DNA from: Phenylobacterium sp.
GTDB lineage: Bacteria > Pseudomonadota > Alphaproteobacteria > Caulobacterales > Caulobacteraceae
Length of the DNA stretch: 64,000 nt
Assembly (NCBI RefSeq): GCF_030698145.1
Contig: NZ_JAUYNW010000046.1
Coordinates: 1-64,000 of the forward strand
Direction: 5' to 3'
This document shows, piece after piece, positions 24,798 through 33,217 of the stretch. The position numbers and the translations under genes are program-made. Under the pieces are notes generated by a model. That model made no database searches. It was not told the origin of the DNA and worked only from the letters and a program-made list of their open reading frames with translations. Numbering within the stretch: the stretch's first letter is position 1; the number at the start of each line of letters is the position of its first letter.

Positions 24798-25457
24798 TCA
24801 CACGAAGTGGTTGAAGTTCCCGAAGCCGGTCTGGCCACCGCCGAGCGCGCCGCCGCCGACCGTCTGGCCATTGGGCAGAGCGACGCCGGCGCGGGCCGGC
24901 GGCTTGCCACCCCAGGCCAGGGTCAGTTCCGCCGCCTGGCTGACCCGCTGGAAGGCCCCATCAGTCGCCTCGACCATCCGGTGATCGGCGTCCGAGCGCA
25001 TCCGTCCGGTGTTGCGGCCAAGGCCCCGCGCGGCGGTCTCGACCAGGCAGCGGATTGTCGCCGTGCCGCCCGGTGTTTCCTCCCGCGGCAGGGTGTCCAC
25101 CTTGCCCCGCGCGAACACGTTGGCGTCCAGGAGGTTGAGGCCTGAGCCATCGAAACCGAGACGCCAGACCGTCACCCGAGCCCCACGGACGTCCGCCGCC
25201 TCGATCAACGGGATGATGTCGGGATCGACCCCTGACAGGATCAGTTCGATCGCCTGTTCCGCGCCACCGAGTTGCGACCCGGTCGCGCGGATCATCCCGG
25301 CCGACCCGATCCCGACATAGACCTCACCGTCCAGGGTGATGGAGCCGTCCCCCGTCCAGACCCGAAATGGGTCGGACGTGGCGATCTTCACCGCCCCGGC
25401 GGTCATGGCGTCGCCGAGGTCCAGCGCGGCCTGCCAATCGACGCTGTAGGCCTTCAT
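24798..25457 (-). CDS. phage tail protein (DUF2163-like)
   Basis: 219 residues from ATG 25457, overlapping the upstream stop by 4 bases. It carries a beta-rich hub-like sequence (GDGSITLDGEVYVGIGSAGM) and ends in GFGNFNHFV. Position between the 25454 gene and the gpK-like gene matches the second distal-tail/hub protein of lambda-like tails. The family name is a best guess from pattern. Confidence 0.55.
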   Translation of the reverse strand: MKAYSVDWQAALDLGDAMTAGAVKIATSDPFRVWTGDGSITLDGEVYVGIGSAGMIRATGSQLGGAEQAIELILSGVDPDIIPLIEAADVRGARVTVWRLGFDGSGLNLLDANVFARGKVDTLPREETPGGTATIRCLVETAARGLGRNTGRMRSDADHRMVEATDGAFQRVSQAAELTLAWGGKPPARAGVALPNGQTVGGGALGGGQTGFGNFNHFV

Positions 25458-26137
25458 TCCAGAATCTCCTGGACGGCGACGATCCGCCCGCCGACCCGAC
25501 GGCGGCGATCCATGTCGGTCAGCCGGGTCTCGCCGGGGACCAGCCCCATGATGCAGACCGGATTGTCCAGATAGGCGACCGCGTCGGAGGGCGTGAGGCC
25601 CGGGATCGCCGGCTCGATCGCCACAGTCACATTGCCCGAGCCATCGGTCGTGGCGCTTTCCAGCAGCCGGGTCAGGCCGCGGCGCGCGAGGCTCCCGGTC
25701 GTCCAACGATGGCCGACATAGTCGCCGATCGAGAGCTGCAATGCCGCCGGCAGATTGGTCAAGGTCAGCAGCGCCTGGCCGCCCGCTCCGGTCGACTGGG
25801 ACCAGGTCGTGGCCGATCCGTCGAATGATCCCCCGCCCGCGCGCAGCAGGCCCGTAAAGCCGCCCATGTAGAGCCGCGGATAGGGCCGCGAGACGTCCTT
25901 GCCGTAGAAGCGCTTCTGAGCGCCCCGCAAGGCCGCCACGAAAGCCCTGACCTGGTCGGAGGTGACATCGGTGATCGCGTTCGCCACCGACCACTCTGCG
26001 GCCCAGCGTGGCGGACCGGCGGTAACGCCGCCGAACCGCCCGCCCGTCTCCGGGCTCGCATAGTCGAGGCGGGAAGGCTCGAAGACCTGCTGCCCGACCC
26101 AGTTGGCCGGCATCGCCAAAGGAAACGTCAGGGCCAT
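25454..26137 (-). CDS. minor tail protein, distal tail region
   Basis: 227 residues, beginning MALTFPLAMPANWVGQQVFE. Beta-rich, with SANAITDVTSDQ-like and LTNLPAALQLSIGDYV segments. It directly follows the tape-measure gene, sharing a base between stop and start, as distal-tail proteins do in lambda-like operons. No named domain recognised. Confidence 0.65.
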   Translation of the reverse strand: MALTFPLAMPANWVGQQVFEPSRLDYASPETGGRFGGVTAGPPRWAAEWSVANAITDVTSDQVRAFVAALRGAQKRFYGKDVSRPYPRLYMGGFTGLLRAGGGSFDGSATTWSQSTGAGGQALLTLTNLPAALQLSIGDYVGHRWTTGSLARRGLTRLLESATTDGSGNVTVAIEPAIPGLTPSDAVAYLDNPVCIMGLVPGETRLTDMDRRRRVGGRIVAVQEILE

Positions 26138-28626
26138 CAGGCGGCCATCCGGCGGGCGCGGGCGTCGTTTGTGGTCGTCACGATGATGGTCGGCAGCTCA
26201 GCCTTCAGCCGCGCCATCTCGGTCCGGATGAGGTCCACCTCGCGCGGGCCAGCCCCTTGGGCGTTCACAGTGATGTAGATCGACGGCGCGCCGCCGCCCG
26301 CCATCGCCCGGCTTCGGTTCGCGTCAAAGACCTGGGTCGCGCCGGGCAGCCGGAGAAGTTCCGGGCCGCGCTCACCCGCCCAGGCCCAGCCGCCGGGATG
26401 ATAGTTCGTTCCGTTGGCGTACATCTTGAAGCCGCCGCCGCTGAAGATTTCGCCCAGCTTGCCGAAGATGTTGGGCAGGCCCTTCGGGACAGAACCTTCC
26501 TGCAGGGGTGCGAAGCTGGAAGAACCCCCGCCGCCCTTGCCGCCGAACAGCGCGCCGAAGATGCCGCCGCTGCCCAGGGTCGGTTCGCTCGTGCCGAACA
26601 GCATGTTCCGCAGCGGATTGATCGCGGCCAGCCGGACTAGATCCCCGATGATGTCCTGGATCGCCTCGCGGGCGGTGTCCTTCCACGTGCCCCACGCCTG
26701 TCCGCCGGAGGCGAGCCGATCGGCGACCCGGTCGAATGCGCTCATATAGGCGCCCTTCATGGTCTGGGCGGCGGCTTCGTTGTCGTTCGCCTCGATGCGC
26801 AGGCTCGCCAGGCGGCGCTGCAGGTCCTCGGTCGACTCGAAGCCCTGCGGGGTCTCGGTCAACAGCTTGCGGCGGGTCTCGTACTCCGCGCGGGTCTCCG
26901 CGCCGATCTGTTGCTGCGCGATGAGCCGGGCCTTTGCCGCGGCGACGCCGGCGTTCTCATAATCGTTGATCAGCGCTCGCAGCCGGACTTCCGTCTCCAG
27001 CTCCTCGACCAGGAACTTGTTGTCCTGCAGCCGGGCGATGTTCAGCCGGTCGCGAAGCTTGAGGTCGGTCAGCCGCTCGGCGTTGCGCAGGGCCTCTTCG
27101 GCTTCGCGGGCCGCTTCGCGCGCCGCCTTACGGCCTTCCGTGGCGGCCGACCGGCCCTCGCGGGTCAGGGCGGCGGCCTGGGCGCTGGCGGACGAGTAGC
27201 CCGCTTCCACGGCCTTGATTTCTCGGCGCAGGGCGGCCAAGTCCTTCGTCGCCTTCGCGCCGTCGGACATCAGGCCCTTGTCGATCGCCTCCTGCAGCTT
27301 CGCGGCGTCGGTTCGCAGCCCGCCCAGTCGCCCGGCGCCCGGATTGATCCGGTCGCGGACGGCCCGGGCGTCCTGCGCCAGGATGTTCTCGCGGGTGGAT
27401 TGGGCCGATCGCTGCTGGGACGCCAATTGCGATCGCAGGGTGGCCATCTCCGCGTCGATCTTCGCCAGTTCCGCCTGGACCAGGTTCGGCCCGACATTCA
27501 GGCCGGCGACCGTGTTCGCGCGCTTGATCTGCAGCGCGTTCAACTGCTCCAGGGCGCTGCCGCCGGAGATGGCCCGGTCGATCGCCCGGCCCATGGCGTC
27601 CCAGGCCCCCATGGCCTTCAGTTTCACGCTGTCCCAAGCGGCGCCCAGGACGCTGACATTGCTGGCCGCCGAAGTCAGCTTGCGCGAGAGCGCATCGGAC
27701 AGCACGAGTTGGGCGTCTGTGACCCGGTTCTGTTCCAGCAGCGTCTGGACATAGCGATAGGTCCCGTCGTCCAGGAACCCGATCTTGGCGTTCAGCACCT
27801 CGGCGCCCTTGGCCGGATCGGCGAAGGCGACCGCCAGTTCCTGGGTGGCGGCCTTGGCGTCCTGGCGGGTGACGGTCGCATAGGTTCGGGTGAGCGCGAT
27901 CAGTCCGCCGATCACGTCTTTCCCGATCCGCCCGGTCTCGGCGTAGGCGCCCGCCATCTCACGCGCCGCGCCCCCGCTGACCTGCCCGGCCTCGCGGTTG
28001 GCCTCGGCCAGAGCCATCAGTTCGGCGGCCGACGCGCCGGACGCCGCGCCGATCCCGCTCACGGCGATCTGCATCTGGCGCGAGGCTTCCTTGTTGGAGA
28101 GCCATGCCCCGGTCAGAAGCGCGATCGCCGTGACCGGGAGCCCGATGCTGAGCGCCAGGCGGGTCATGACGCCAATGGCGTTGCCCCCTTCCATGGCGAT
28201 CGCCTGCAGGACCTGGGGACCCTGCTGCAGGGCGATCATGGCGGGACTGATGCCCGAGCCCAGCGACGCGACGATATCGGACCCGGTGTAGATCATGGTC
28301 TGACGCGTCATGTTCGACATGCCGCGACCGCGACCGCCGCCGGCGAAGGCCGCGGCGCTGTCCTGGGCAGACTTCGATTGGCGATCGACGCCCAGGATGG
28401 CGTTGAACTTCCGCTGCTCATCCGCCGCCCGACCGGCTTGCCGGGCGGCTTCGGCCATCTGGCGATATTTCGCCATCTGCCGATCGCTGGCGCGGCTGGC
28501 TTCGTCGGCGCCTTGGGCGATCGCGCCGTAAGCCGACTTGCCGGCCTGGCCGATCTCGCCGAGATCGCGCTTCACCTCCGCCTTGCCGTCGCTCTTGAGG
28601 CGGAATGCAACCTGGCGCGTCGTCAT
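26137..28626 (-). CDS. tail length tape-measure protein
   Basis: 829 residues, the longest mostly helical gene in the block. The N-terminus (FRLKSDGKAEVKRDLGEIG) and the following coiled region are standard for tape measures. A hydrophobic segment appears near residues 150-175 (LALSIGLPVTAIALLTGAW). The centre is heptad-rich (LRNAERLTDLKLRDRLNIA), and the C-terminus returns to a glycine-rich module. It sets tail length and is ejected with DNA. The start overlaps the frameshifted chaperone stop as TGATG. Confidence 0.9.
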   Translation of the reverse strand: MTTRQVAFRLKSDGKAEVKRDLGEIGQAGKSAYGAIAQGADEASRASDRQMAKYRQMAEAARQAGRAADEQRKFNAILGVDRQSKSAQDSAAAFAGGGRGRGMSNMTRQTMIYTGSDIVASLGSGISPAMIALQQGPQVLQAIAMEGGNAIGVMTRLALSIGLPVTAIALLTGAWLSNKEASRQMQIAVSGIGAASGASAAELMALAEANREAGQVSGGAAREMAGAYAETGRIGKDVIGGLIALTRTYATVTRQDAKAATQELAVAFADPAKGAEVLNAKIGFLDDGTYRYVQTLLEQNRVTDAQLVLSDALSRKLTSAASNVSVLGAAWDSVKLKAMGAWDAMGRAIDRAISGGSALEQLNALQIKRANTVAGLNVGPNLVQAELAKIDAEMATLRSQLASQQRSAQSTRENILAQDARAVRDRINPGAGRLGGLRTDAAKLQEAIDKGLMSDGAKATKDLAALRREIKAVEAGYSSASAQAAALTREGRSAATEGRKAAREAAREAEEALRNAERLTDLKLRDRLNIARLQDNKFLVEELETEVRLRALINDYENAGVAAAKARLIAQQQIGAETRAEYETRRKLLTETPQGFESTEDLQRRLASLRIEANDNEAAAQTMKGAYMSAFDRVADRLASGGQAWGTWKDTAREAIQDIIGDLVRLAAINPLRNMLFGTSEPTLGSGGIFGALFGGKGGGGSSSFAPLQEGSVPKGLPNIFGKLGEIFSGGGFKMYANGTNYHPGGWAWAGERGPELLRLPGATQVFDANRSRAMAGGGAPSIYITVNAQGAGPREVDLIRTEMARLKAELPTIIVTTTNDARARRMAA

Positions 28627-29341
28627 CAGGTCTCCTCCCGCCTCCAGGCGGTCACGATGAAAGGTTCGATGGCCGGCAGGATGTCGGCGACGAAGGCCTG
28701 ATCGACGTCGCCGATCGCGGCCATCGTCAGGAAGGCTGGGAAGTCGAGCCCGAAGACCCCGCTATCCACCGCGCGGAGCTGGGCCTTGCAGGCCAGGACC
28801 AGCCGCCAGGTCGCCTTGCCGAGGTCCGTGCGGGGCTTGTTCAGCTCGTAGGGGCAGGCGGGGCAGGTCTCGCCGCACGCTTCACAGTAGTCCCGGCCGC
28901 CCCACGGGATTTCCGGGCCTTGGTCTTCTTCAGGGTCAGCGCCCCGGCCGGCGAAGTGCCACGCGGCAAGGGCGATGATCCGTTTTTTTCGTGCTCCTCC
29001 AGGAACGCCGGCACGACGTATTTCCGGTCGACGGCGTCGTAGGCGCCTTGGTTCTGCTCCAGCAGCTCCCTGACGCCGTCGGGCGTGATGTCGAGGGGAT
29101 CGCCCTCTTCGTCGCCCACCCCCTCCCAGGCCAGCGCGGCCCAGACGGCCATCCCGATCGAGAAGGCGACGTTGGCCTCCCCGACCGTGGCGCCGGCCGC
29201 GATCGCCCGTTCCAGCTCTTCGCGGCCGGCGCCGATCCCGAGCGACGTCCAGGGCTTGAGCAACAGTCTCGACGGCTCGGGCGCGTCGGGCAGAGTGAGC
29301 ACGATCCAAACCGGCTCGCGGTTCTTTTTGACGGTCAGCAT
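28626..29341 (-). CDS. tail assembly chaperone GT, -1 frameshift product
   Basis: Predicted fusion made by a -1 ribosomal slip at 28982-28990. It uses codons 29341 to 28982, then resumes one base back to the stop at 28626. The extension after the shift (RIIALAAWHFAGRGADPEED and on) adds ~118 residues. It contains an unusual cysteine cluster, YCEACGETCPACPYE, that could bind zinc. This mirrors lambda gpGT, which links tape-measure and tube during tail assembly. The heptamer and gene order support it strongly; efficiency is unknown. Confidence 0.75.
28841..29341 (-). CDS. tail assembly chaperone G
   Basis: 166 residues from ATG 29341 (MLTVKKNREPVWIVLTLPDA). It lies between the tail tube and tape-measure genes, exactly where lambda gpG sits. 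The C-terminal 45 residues beyond the slippery site are lysine/arginine/alanine-rich and unlike a folded domain, as expected for the short product. The in-frame extension upstream to 29641 is antisense to the tail tube gene's C-terminal region and rejected. Confidence 0.8.
   Translation of the reverse strand: MLTVKKNREPVWIVLTLPDAPEPSRLLLKPWTSLGIGAGREELERAIAAGATVGEANVAFSIGMAVWAALAWEGVGDEEGDPLDITPDGVRELLEQNQGAYDAVDRKYVVPAFLEEHEKNGSSPLPRGTSPAGALTLKKTKARKSRGAAGTTVKRAARPAPPAPTS
28982..28990 (-). promoter_or_regulatory. programmed -1 frameshift site
   Basis: The minus strand reads GAAAAAAAC, giving the classical X-XXY-YYZ heptamer A-AAA-AAC in the zero frame (codons GAA AAA AAC). Slipping back one base enters the open frame of the 28626 extension. 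It is the only such A7 run in this otherwise GC-rich operon. Confidence 0.8.
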
Positions 29342-29355
29342 GGGGGGTCCTGGGA

Positions 29356-29372
29356 TGCGAGCGCCGCTCGCA
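29356..29372. repeat. dispersed dyad copy 4
   Basis: TGCGAGCGCCGCTCGCA in the 37-base gap between the tail tube stop and the chaperone start. Spacing to copy 3 is 4624 bases. Confidence 0.85.
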
Positions 29373-29378
29373 TCCGGG

Positions 29379-30671
29379 TTAGGCCGAGTGGTCGATGTCG
29401 TTGACCAGCGTGGCGGTGAGGAACAGCGACGTCCCGGACTGGGCCGAGGACTGGTAGGCGAAGGTCGCCTGGACCCCGCCAGGACCGCTGAGCGGAAGGC
29501 GCGGCTTGGGCAGGAAGACGCTGTGCAGGACGATCCGGAGCCGTTTGCTGGCGCTGATCCGCCAGCCGAAGGCCAGGTCAATAGGCTCCCCGGCGATCGC
29601 CAGGTCGAACATGACATTGTCCTTGAACCGGACCACGACATTACCGGTCGCCGACATCATGCCCGGGTCGGCCCCGGCGATCCGGCCGTCCTGGCGAACC
29701 ACCTCGACCTTATCCAGGCCGTTCGAGAAGTTGAGGCCGCCCGAGACGATATCGCCCAGCAGGGTGCCGGCGCGCTCGATCTGGCTGGTGAACTGGCTGA
29801 AGCGCTCGATCACCTGTTCCGTCGGCGTGCCGGCCGAACTGGTGGGCAGGCGGGTCTCGCCCTGGCAGATCAGCCCGATCGCCGCCGACAGGTGCCCCGA
29901 CCGCTGGACCTCGATCGCCAGGGTATTGGCCAGGCAGCCGAAGTTCACGCCATAGGAGGGCACGTCCGGAAGTCCGATTTCGATGCAGGCGTCCGGCAGG
30001 GTCAGGGCGCCGGCCTCATAGACGTTGTTGAAAGGACCGCTGGCCGAGCCGCCAGCGAGGGTGGCTCCCGACGGGGTCGCGTTCGTGGCGGGCGAACTGC
30101 CGGCGACGATCGTGAAGGCGTTGCCGCCGGTCCCCAGCGTGTCGTGGGTGATGGTGATCGTCGTGCCGGCCAGGTCCAGGCTGTAGCTGGCGACCGCGAC
30201 GCCGGCGACGACGCTGGCGTTGAGCGCCAGCACGGCGTTGAAGAGCGTATCGGCGAGGGTCGCGCCGATCTTGATCTGGTTGGCCGCCGGCGTGCCGGTG
30301 ACGAACGTGAAGGCCTGGCCGCCGACCGTGATGATGGCGTTGTTTGCGGGCTGGGCGCTGAACACGTAGGCGCCGCTCGCAGCGACGCCGGCGGCGGTCG
30401 CAGGAACGCCAAGCAGCAGCTTCAGCCAATAGCCGAAATTGCGCAGGTCGACCGGGACCTGGACGTCGCCGTCATCATTGATCACGTCCTTGCTCGGCGG
30501 CTGCGGCGCGCGGCCATAGCCCAGCAGGTCGCTTTCGATCAGCGCCTGTTCCTCGCCCAGGTTGGAGGAGACGAACGGCATTTTGTGCCAGTTACCGGTC
30601 GGGATTGCGCCATAGGCGCCCCCATTGAATTCCAGCGCCATGATGGCGTTGGCGCCGCGTGCGCGAGCCAT
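29379..30671 (-). CDS. phage tail tube protein
   Basis: 430 residues, longer than lambda gpV. The N-terminal ~100 residues (MALEFNGGAYGAIPTGNWHK, ALIESDLLGYGRAPQPPSKD) match the usual start of this tail-tube type. A threonine/alanine-rich inserted domain around 105-220 resembles a surface Ig-like decoration. The C-terminal half returns to the tube fold (ASKRLRIVLHSVFLPKPRLP). Located between the terminator and chaperone genes, as in lambda. Confidence 0.85.
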   Translation of the reverse strand: MARARGANAIMALEFNGGAYGAIPTGNWHKMPFVSSNLGEEQALIESDLLGYGRAPQPPSKDVINDDGDVQVPVDLRNFGYWLKLLLGVPATAAGVAASGAYVFSAQPANNAIITVGGQAFTFVTGTPAANQIKIGATLADTLFNAVLALNASVVAGVAVASYSLDLAGTTITITHDTLGTGGNAFTIVAGSSPATNATPSGATLAGGSASGPFNNVYEAGALTLPDACIEIGLPDVPSYGVNFGCLANTLAIEVQRSGHLSAAIGLICQGETRLPTSSAGTPTEQVIERFSQFTSQIERAGTLLGDIVSGGLNFSNGLDKVEVVRQDGRIAGADPGMMSATGNVVVRFKDNVMFDLAIAGEPIDLAFGWRISASKRLRIVLHSVFLPKPRLPLSGPGGVQATFAYQSSAQSGTSLFLTATLVNDIDHSA

Positions 30672-30684
30672 GGTCGTTCTCCGA

Positions 30685-31122
30685 TCAGGTGAGGGGGTTC
30701 GGCGTGGAGTAGACGGCGATCAGGCCCGCTGAGGTCCAGCGGATCGCGGCCGAGCCCATCGGGTCGGCGTCATCTGGTGAGGGCGCTTCCGGCTCCAGCC
30801 ATTCGCAGAGCCCGCCCAGGGTGCGATCGGCGGCGACGGCCGCGCCGATCGCGCCCAGCATGTCGTCCAGGACTTCTTCCCGGGTCTTCAGCGTCGACTC
30901 GTAGGCGGCCAGCTCGAAGACGATCCGGTGAGCATAGGTGTAGCTGAGCGGCGAGAGCTGGACGTCGGGCTCCCCAGGGTCTCCGTCGCGGATGATCACG
31001 TTGCCGCCCGGTCCGACGCGCTGCGGAGCATCCCGGTTCCGGGCGACATCCGCGCCAGAGCCGAGGGCGGCGATGAACATCGCTTTCACGCCCTCCAGGA
31101 CTTGTTCGCGCTTGCTGCTCAC
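30685..31122 (-). CDS. tail terminator-like protein
   Basis: 145 residues with a central LSPLSYTYAHRIVFELAAYE segment typical of gpU-like tail terminators; databases often mislabel these as 'acyl-CoA transferase'. It caps the growing tube and joins it to the head. The stop is 14 bases before the tail tube start, and its start overlaps the upstream gene by 4 bases. Confidence 0.7.
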   Translation of the reverse strand: MSSKREQVLEGVKAMFIAALGSGADVARNRDAPQRVGPGGNVIIRDGDPGEPDVQLSPLSYTYAHRIVFELAAYESTLKTREEVLDDMLGAIGAAVAADRTLGGLCEWLEPEAPSPDDADPMGSAAIRWTSAGLIAVYSTPNPLT

Positions 31123-31856
31123 CAGCCGCTTCCCTTCGTTCTGGGGCCGCTCCAGGGCTTGAAGGGCGCGATCGGGCGTCCACTATCGTCCATCAGCATG
31201 GGAGCGTTGCGGTCGGGCATCCGCGACCAGTGCTTGTCGATCAGGGCCGGCATCCGCGCTGCGGCACGGGTCGCCAGGGTCTCCAGATCGAACAGCTTTT
31301 TGACCCTGCTGGTCCGGTGCAGGACGAAGATCACGACCGTCGCGCGGCCCGCCAGCCGGGTGTAGCCGCCGCCGTTGCGCGAGGTCGACCGGTTCTGCGC
31401 CGCGAGCCCCCGGCCCGTCAGCCTGGCATTGTCGAGGACCAGGATGGCTGATCTGCCGCCGCGCAGCGGAATGAAGCGAAGCTTGACGCCCTTGCGCTTC
31501 TCCCAGACCGCCGGGGTGATCCGCCGGGCGCCGGCGGCCGGCGTCGGCCAGGCAAGCCACTTTCCGTCCCGGGCGCGAATGGTGACGCCTCGCGAGAAGG
31601 CGTCGATGATCTTGGGGGCCTTCGTCCAGATGAAGGCGGCGGGGTCCAGGGAGTTCTGACCCTTGGCGGGATAGGCTCGGCTTCGAACAGTCCGCGCCAG
31701 CCGCGCGCCAAGTCCGGCGGCCTCGATCACGCCGCGCCAGTCGTCCTTCAGCAGCTCGCCGGCCTCTTCCATCGCCCGGGTCTGGACTTCGGCGATGTCC
31801 TCTTCCGTGCCGGCCAGCAGGGTTGCGATGTCGGTCATTCCGACCCGTTGGCGCAT
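31119..31856 (-). CDS. DUF6441-like phage protein (head-tail region)
   Basis: 245 residues with IRARDGKWLAWPTPAAGA, and later TRLAGRATVVIFVLHRTSRV, fitting the DUF6441 family found between head-completion and tail-terminator genes. It probably corresponds to lambda gpZ in position. A second in-frame ATG at 31838 is possible; neither start has a strong site. Structural role inferred from order. Confidence 0.7.
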   Translation of the reverse strand: MRQRVGMTDIATLLAGTEEDIAEVQTRAMEEAGELLKDDWRGVIEAAGLGARLARTVRSRAYPAKGQNSLDPAAFIWTKAPKIIDAFSRGVTIRARDGKWLAWPTPAAGARRITPAVWEKRKGVKLRFIPLRGGRSAILVLDNARLTGRGLAAQNRSTSRNGGGYTRLAGRATVVIFVLHRTSRVKKLFDLETLATRAAARMPALIDKHWSRMPDRNAPMLMDDSGRPIAPFKPWSGPRTKGSGW

Positions 31857-31860
31857 GGCC

Positions 31861-32190
31861 TCAGGGAACCGGGATCGGCTCGCAGAGCCATTCGAGCCCG
31901 GTCGTCGTCAGGCGAGGCTCGATGCTCACCTTCAGCACTTCGCCGGTCTCGGTGATGGTCACCAGGTCGTCCTGCTGCGCCGTCGTCAGTTCGGATTTTC
32001 GCACTCGCAACTCGCCGACCGCGACGATCGCCGTGCTGTCGCCGAACCCGATCACGTCTTCGCCGTTGCGGCGGCGGATGGTCAGGGGGATAGCCGGCCC
32101 GCCCCCCTGAGGCTGCCAGGACGCAGGCTCGCCGTACGCGCGGTACAGCGCGCCCAGCAGCCTGGCGCGGCGCTCAGAGAGGGCGGACAT
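31861..32190 (-). CDS. head-tail joining / head completion protein
   Basis: 109 residues. Ordered beta strands (TIRRRNGEDVIGFGDST, ELRVRKSELTT, LKVSIEPRLTTTGLEWLCEP) resemble the small gpFII-like stopper/connector proteins. Follows the 32194 gene by 3 bases. The family call is from pattern and position. Confidence 0.65.
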   Translation of the reverse strand: MSALSERRARLLGALYRAYGEPASWQPQGGGPAIPLTIRRRNGEDVIGFGDSTAIVAVGELRVRKSELTTAQQDDLVTITETGEVLKVSIEPRLTTTGLEWLCEPIPVP

Positions 32191-32193
32191 GCC

Positions 32194-32667
32194 TTAGAGG
32201 CCTTCGACGTCCGGGATATCCCGCTTGGCGTCCCCGGCGGCCTTGATCTCGGCCTCCGAAGCGTAGCGAGCCCGACCGGCGCTGCGGAGGTTTTCGCCCA
32301 GCTCGGTCGGCGTGCGGATCATCATGCCGATGCCGAAGGTCTCATGGCCGGGCTGCGCCCAGACCATGACGACAGACTTGGAGTCGCCAGCCTTCGCCGC
32401 TTTGGCGGCTTTCTTCGCGTCGGCGGCGTTCGTCGGCGCGCTGACGTCGGCCCCGGCCGCATTACCTTCGGCCGCCGGCGCGGGATCGGCCCTCGGTTCG
32501 GCGGGAGCAACCTCGTCCGCGCTGAGCGGGGCCGGAGCCGCGTCGGCCTTGGCGACCGGATCGGCCCCGGCGGCGGGCGGCGCAGCCGGCTTGGGGGAGT
32601 GGCCGGCGTCCTTGTCGGGCGACAGCGCGGCGGCGGCGCAGGCCGCCATGAGGTGGATACGGAGCAT
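32194..32667 (-). CDS. alanine/proline-rich phage hypothetical protein
   Basis: 157 residues. The first ~100 are low-complexity, Ala/Pro/Asp-rich. The last ~60 (SVVMVWAQPGHETFGIGMMI) look folded. It sits between the capsid decoration gene and the head-tail stopper. Possibly a fusion of a disordered linker to a small structural domain; no family recognised. Confidence 0.6.
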   Translation of the reverse strand: MLRIHLMAACAAAALSPDKDAGHSPKPAAPPAAGADPVAKADAAPAPLSADEVAPAEPRADPAPAAEGNAAGADVSAPTNAADAKKAAKAAKAGDSKSVVMVWAQPGHETFGIGMMIRTPTELGENLRSAGRARYASEAEIKAAGDAKRDIPDVEGL

Positions 32668-32723
32668 CGAAGCTCTCCTGGATTAGTGGAAGGAAGGGTG
32701 AGGCGACGCCCCCGCGCCGGGTC

Positions 32724-33065
32724 CTAGATGGTCGGGACCAGGCGAAGCCGGACGGTCGTGTCGGCGGTGAGCTTGGCGGCCACGGCCACACCGACCTTGG
32801 TGTTGCTGGTCGACGTCTTGGTCATCCGCTTGTTGGTGTTGTCCCAGTAGACGAGCTCGCCGACCGCGAAGGCCTGGCCCGAGCCCGCGCCCTCGGCGAT
32901 GTGGTCGAAGACGCCGCTGACGTGGATCGCCACCGCGTCGCCGGCGACATTGGTCGTCACCGCGATGCCGAACAGCAGGTTCAGCAGCACACCGACGCCC
33001 GAAGTGGTGCCGCCCGAGGGAGCGGTGATGTCGATGGGCGAGCCTTCGGAAATCTGGGTCTTCAT
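32724..33065 (-). CDS. DUF2190-type capsid cement/decoration protein
   Basis: 113 residues with ITAPSGGTTSGVGVLLNLLF and GELVYWDNTNKRMTKTS, the standard DUF2190 layout of beta-rich proteins that stabilise capsids. It lies immediately downstream of the capsid gene, as usual. A 152-base gap to that gene holds a strong hairpin. Confidence 0.85.
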   Translation of the reverse strand: MKTQISEGSPIDITAPSGGTTSGVGVLLNLLFGIAVTTNVAGDAVAIHVSGVFDHIAEGAGSGQAFAVGELVYWDNTNKRMTKTSTSNTKVGVAVAAKLTADTTVRLRLVPTI

Positions 33066-33157
33066 GGTCTGAGTGTCCTTTTGCTGGAGGAGCCGGGGTC
33101 TCCGGCGAAGACACCGGGCGCCATCGCATCGGGATGGCGTCGGGGGCGTTCGCTGGT

Positions 33158-33190
33158 CCGGAAAGACAAGGGCCGCCCGAAGGCGGCCCT
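33158..33190 (-). terminator. UUCG-capped hairpin downstream of the capsid gene
   Basis: Minus-strand stem AGGGCCGCC/GGCGGCCCT with a TTCG tetraloop (33169-33190), followed by TTGTCTTTCC. It is either a partial terminator or an mRNA-stabilising 3' structure that keeps capsid expression above downstream genes. Termination cannot be complete, because late genes continue. Confidence 0.6.
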
Positions 33191-33217
33191 GTCCGTCGTG
33201 GGTCTAGATCCCCAGGC

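Noticed and set aside
26911-28701. 596-codon plus-strand frame opposite the tape-measure gene
   Set aside because: Antisense shadow in high-GC sequence; the tape measure on the minus strand has clear coding features and operon overlaps.
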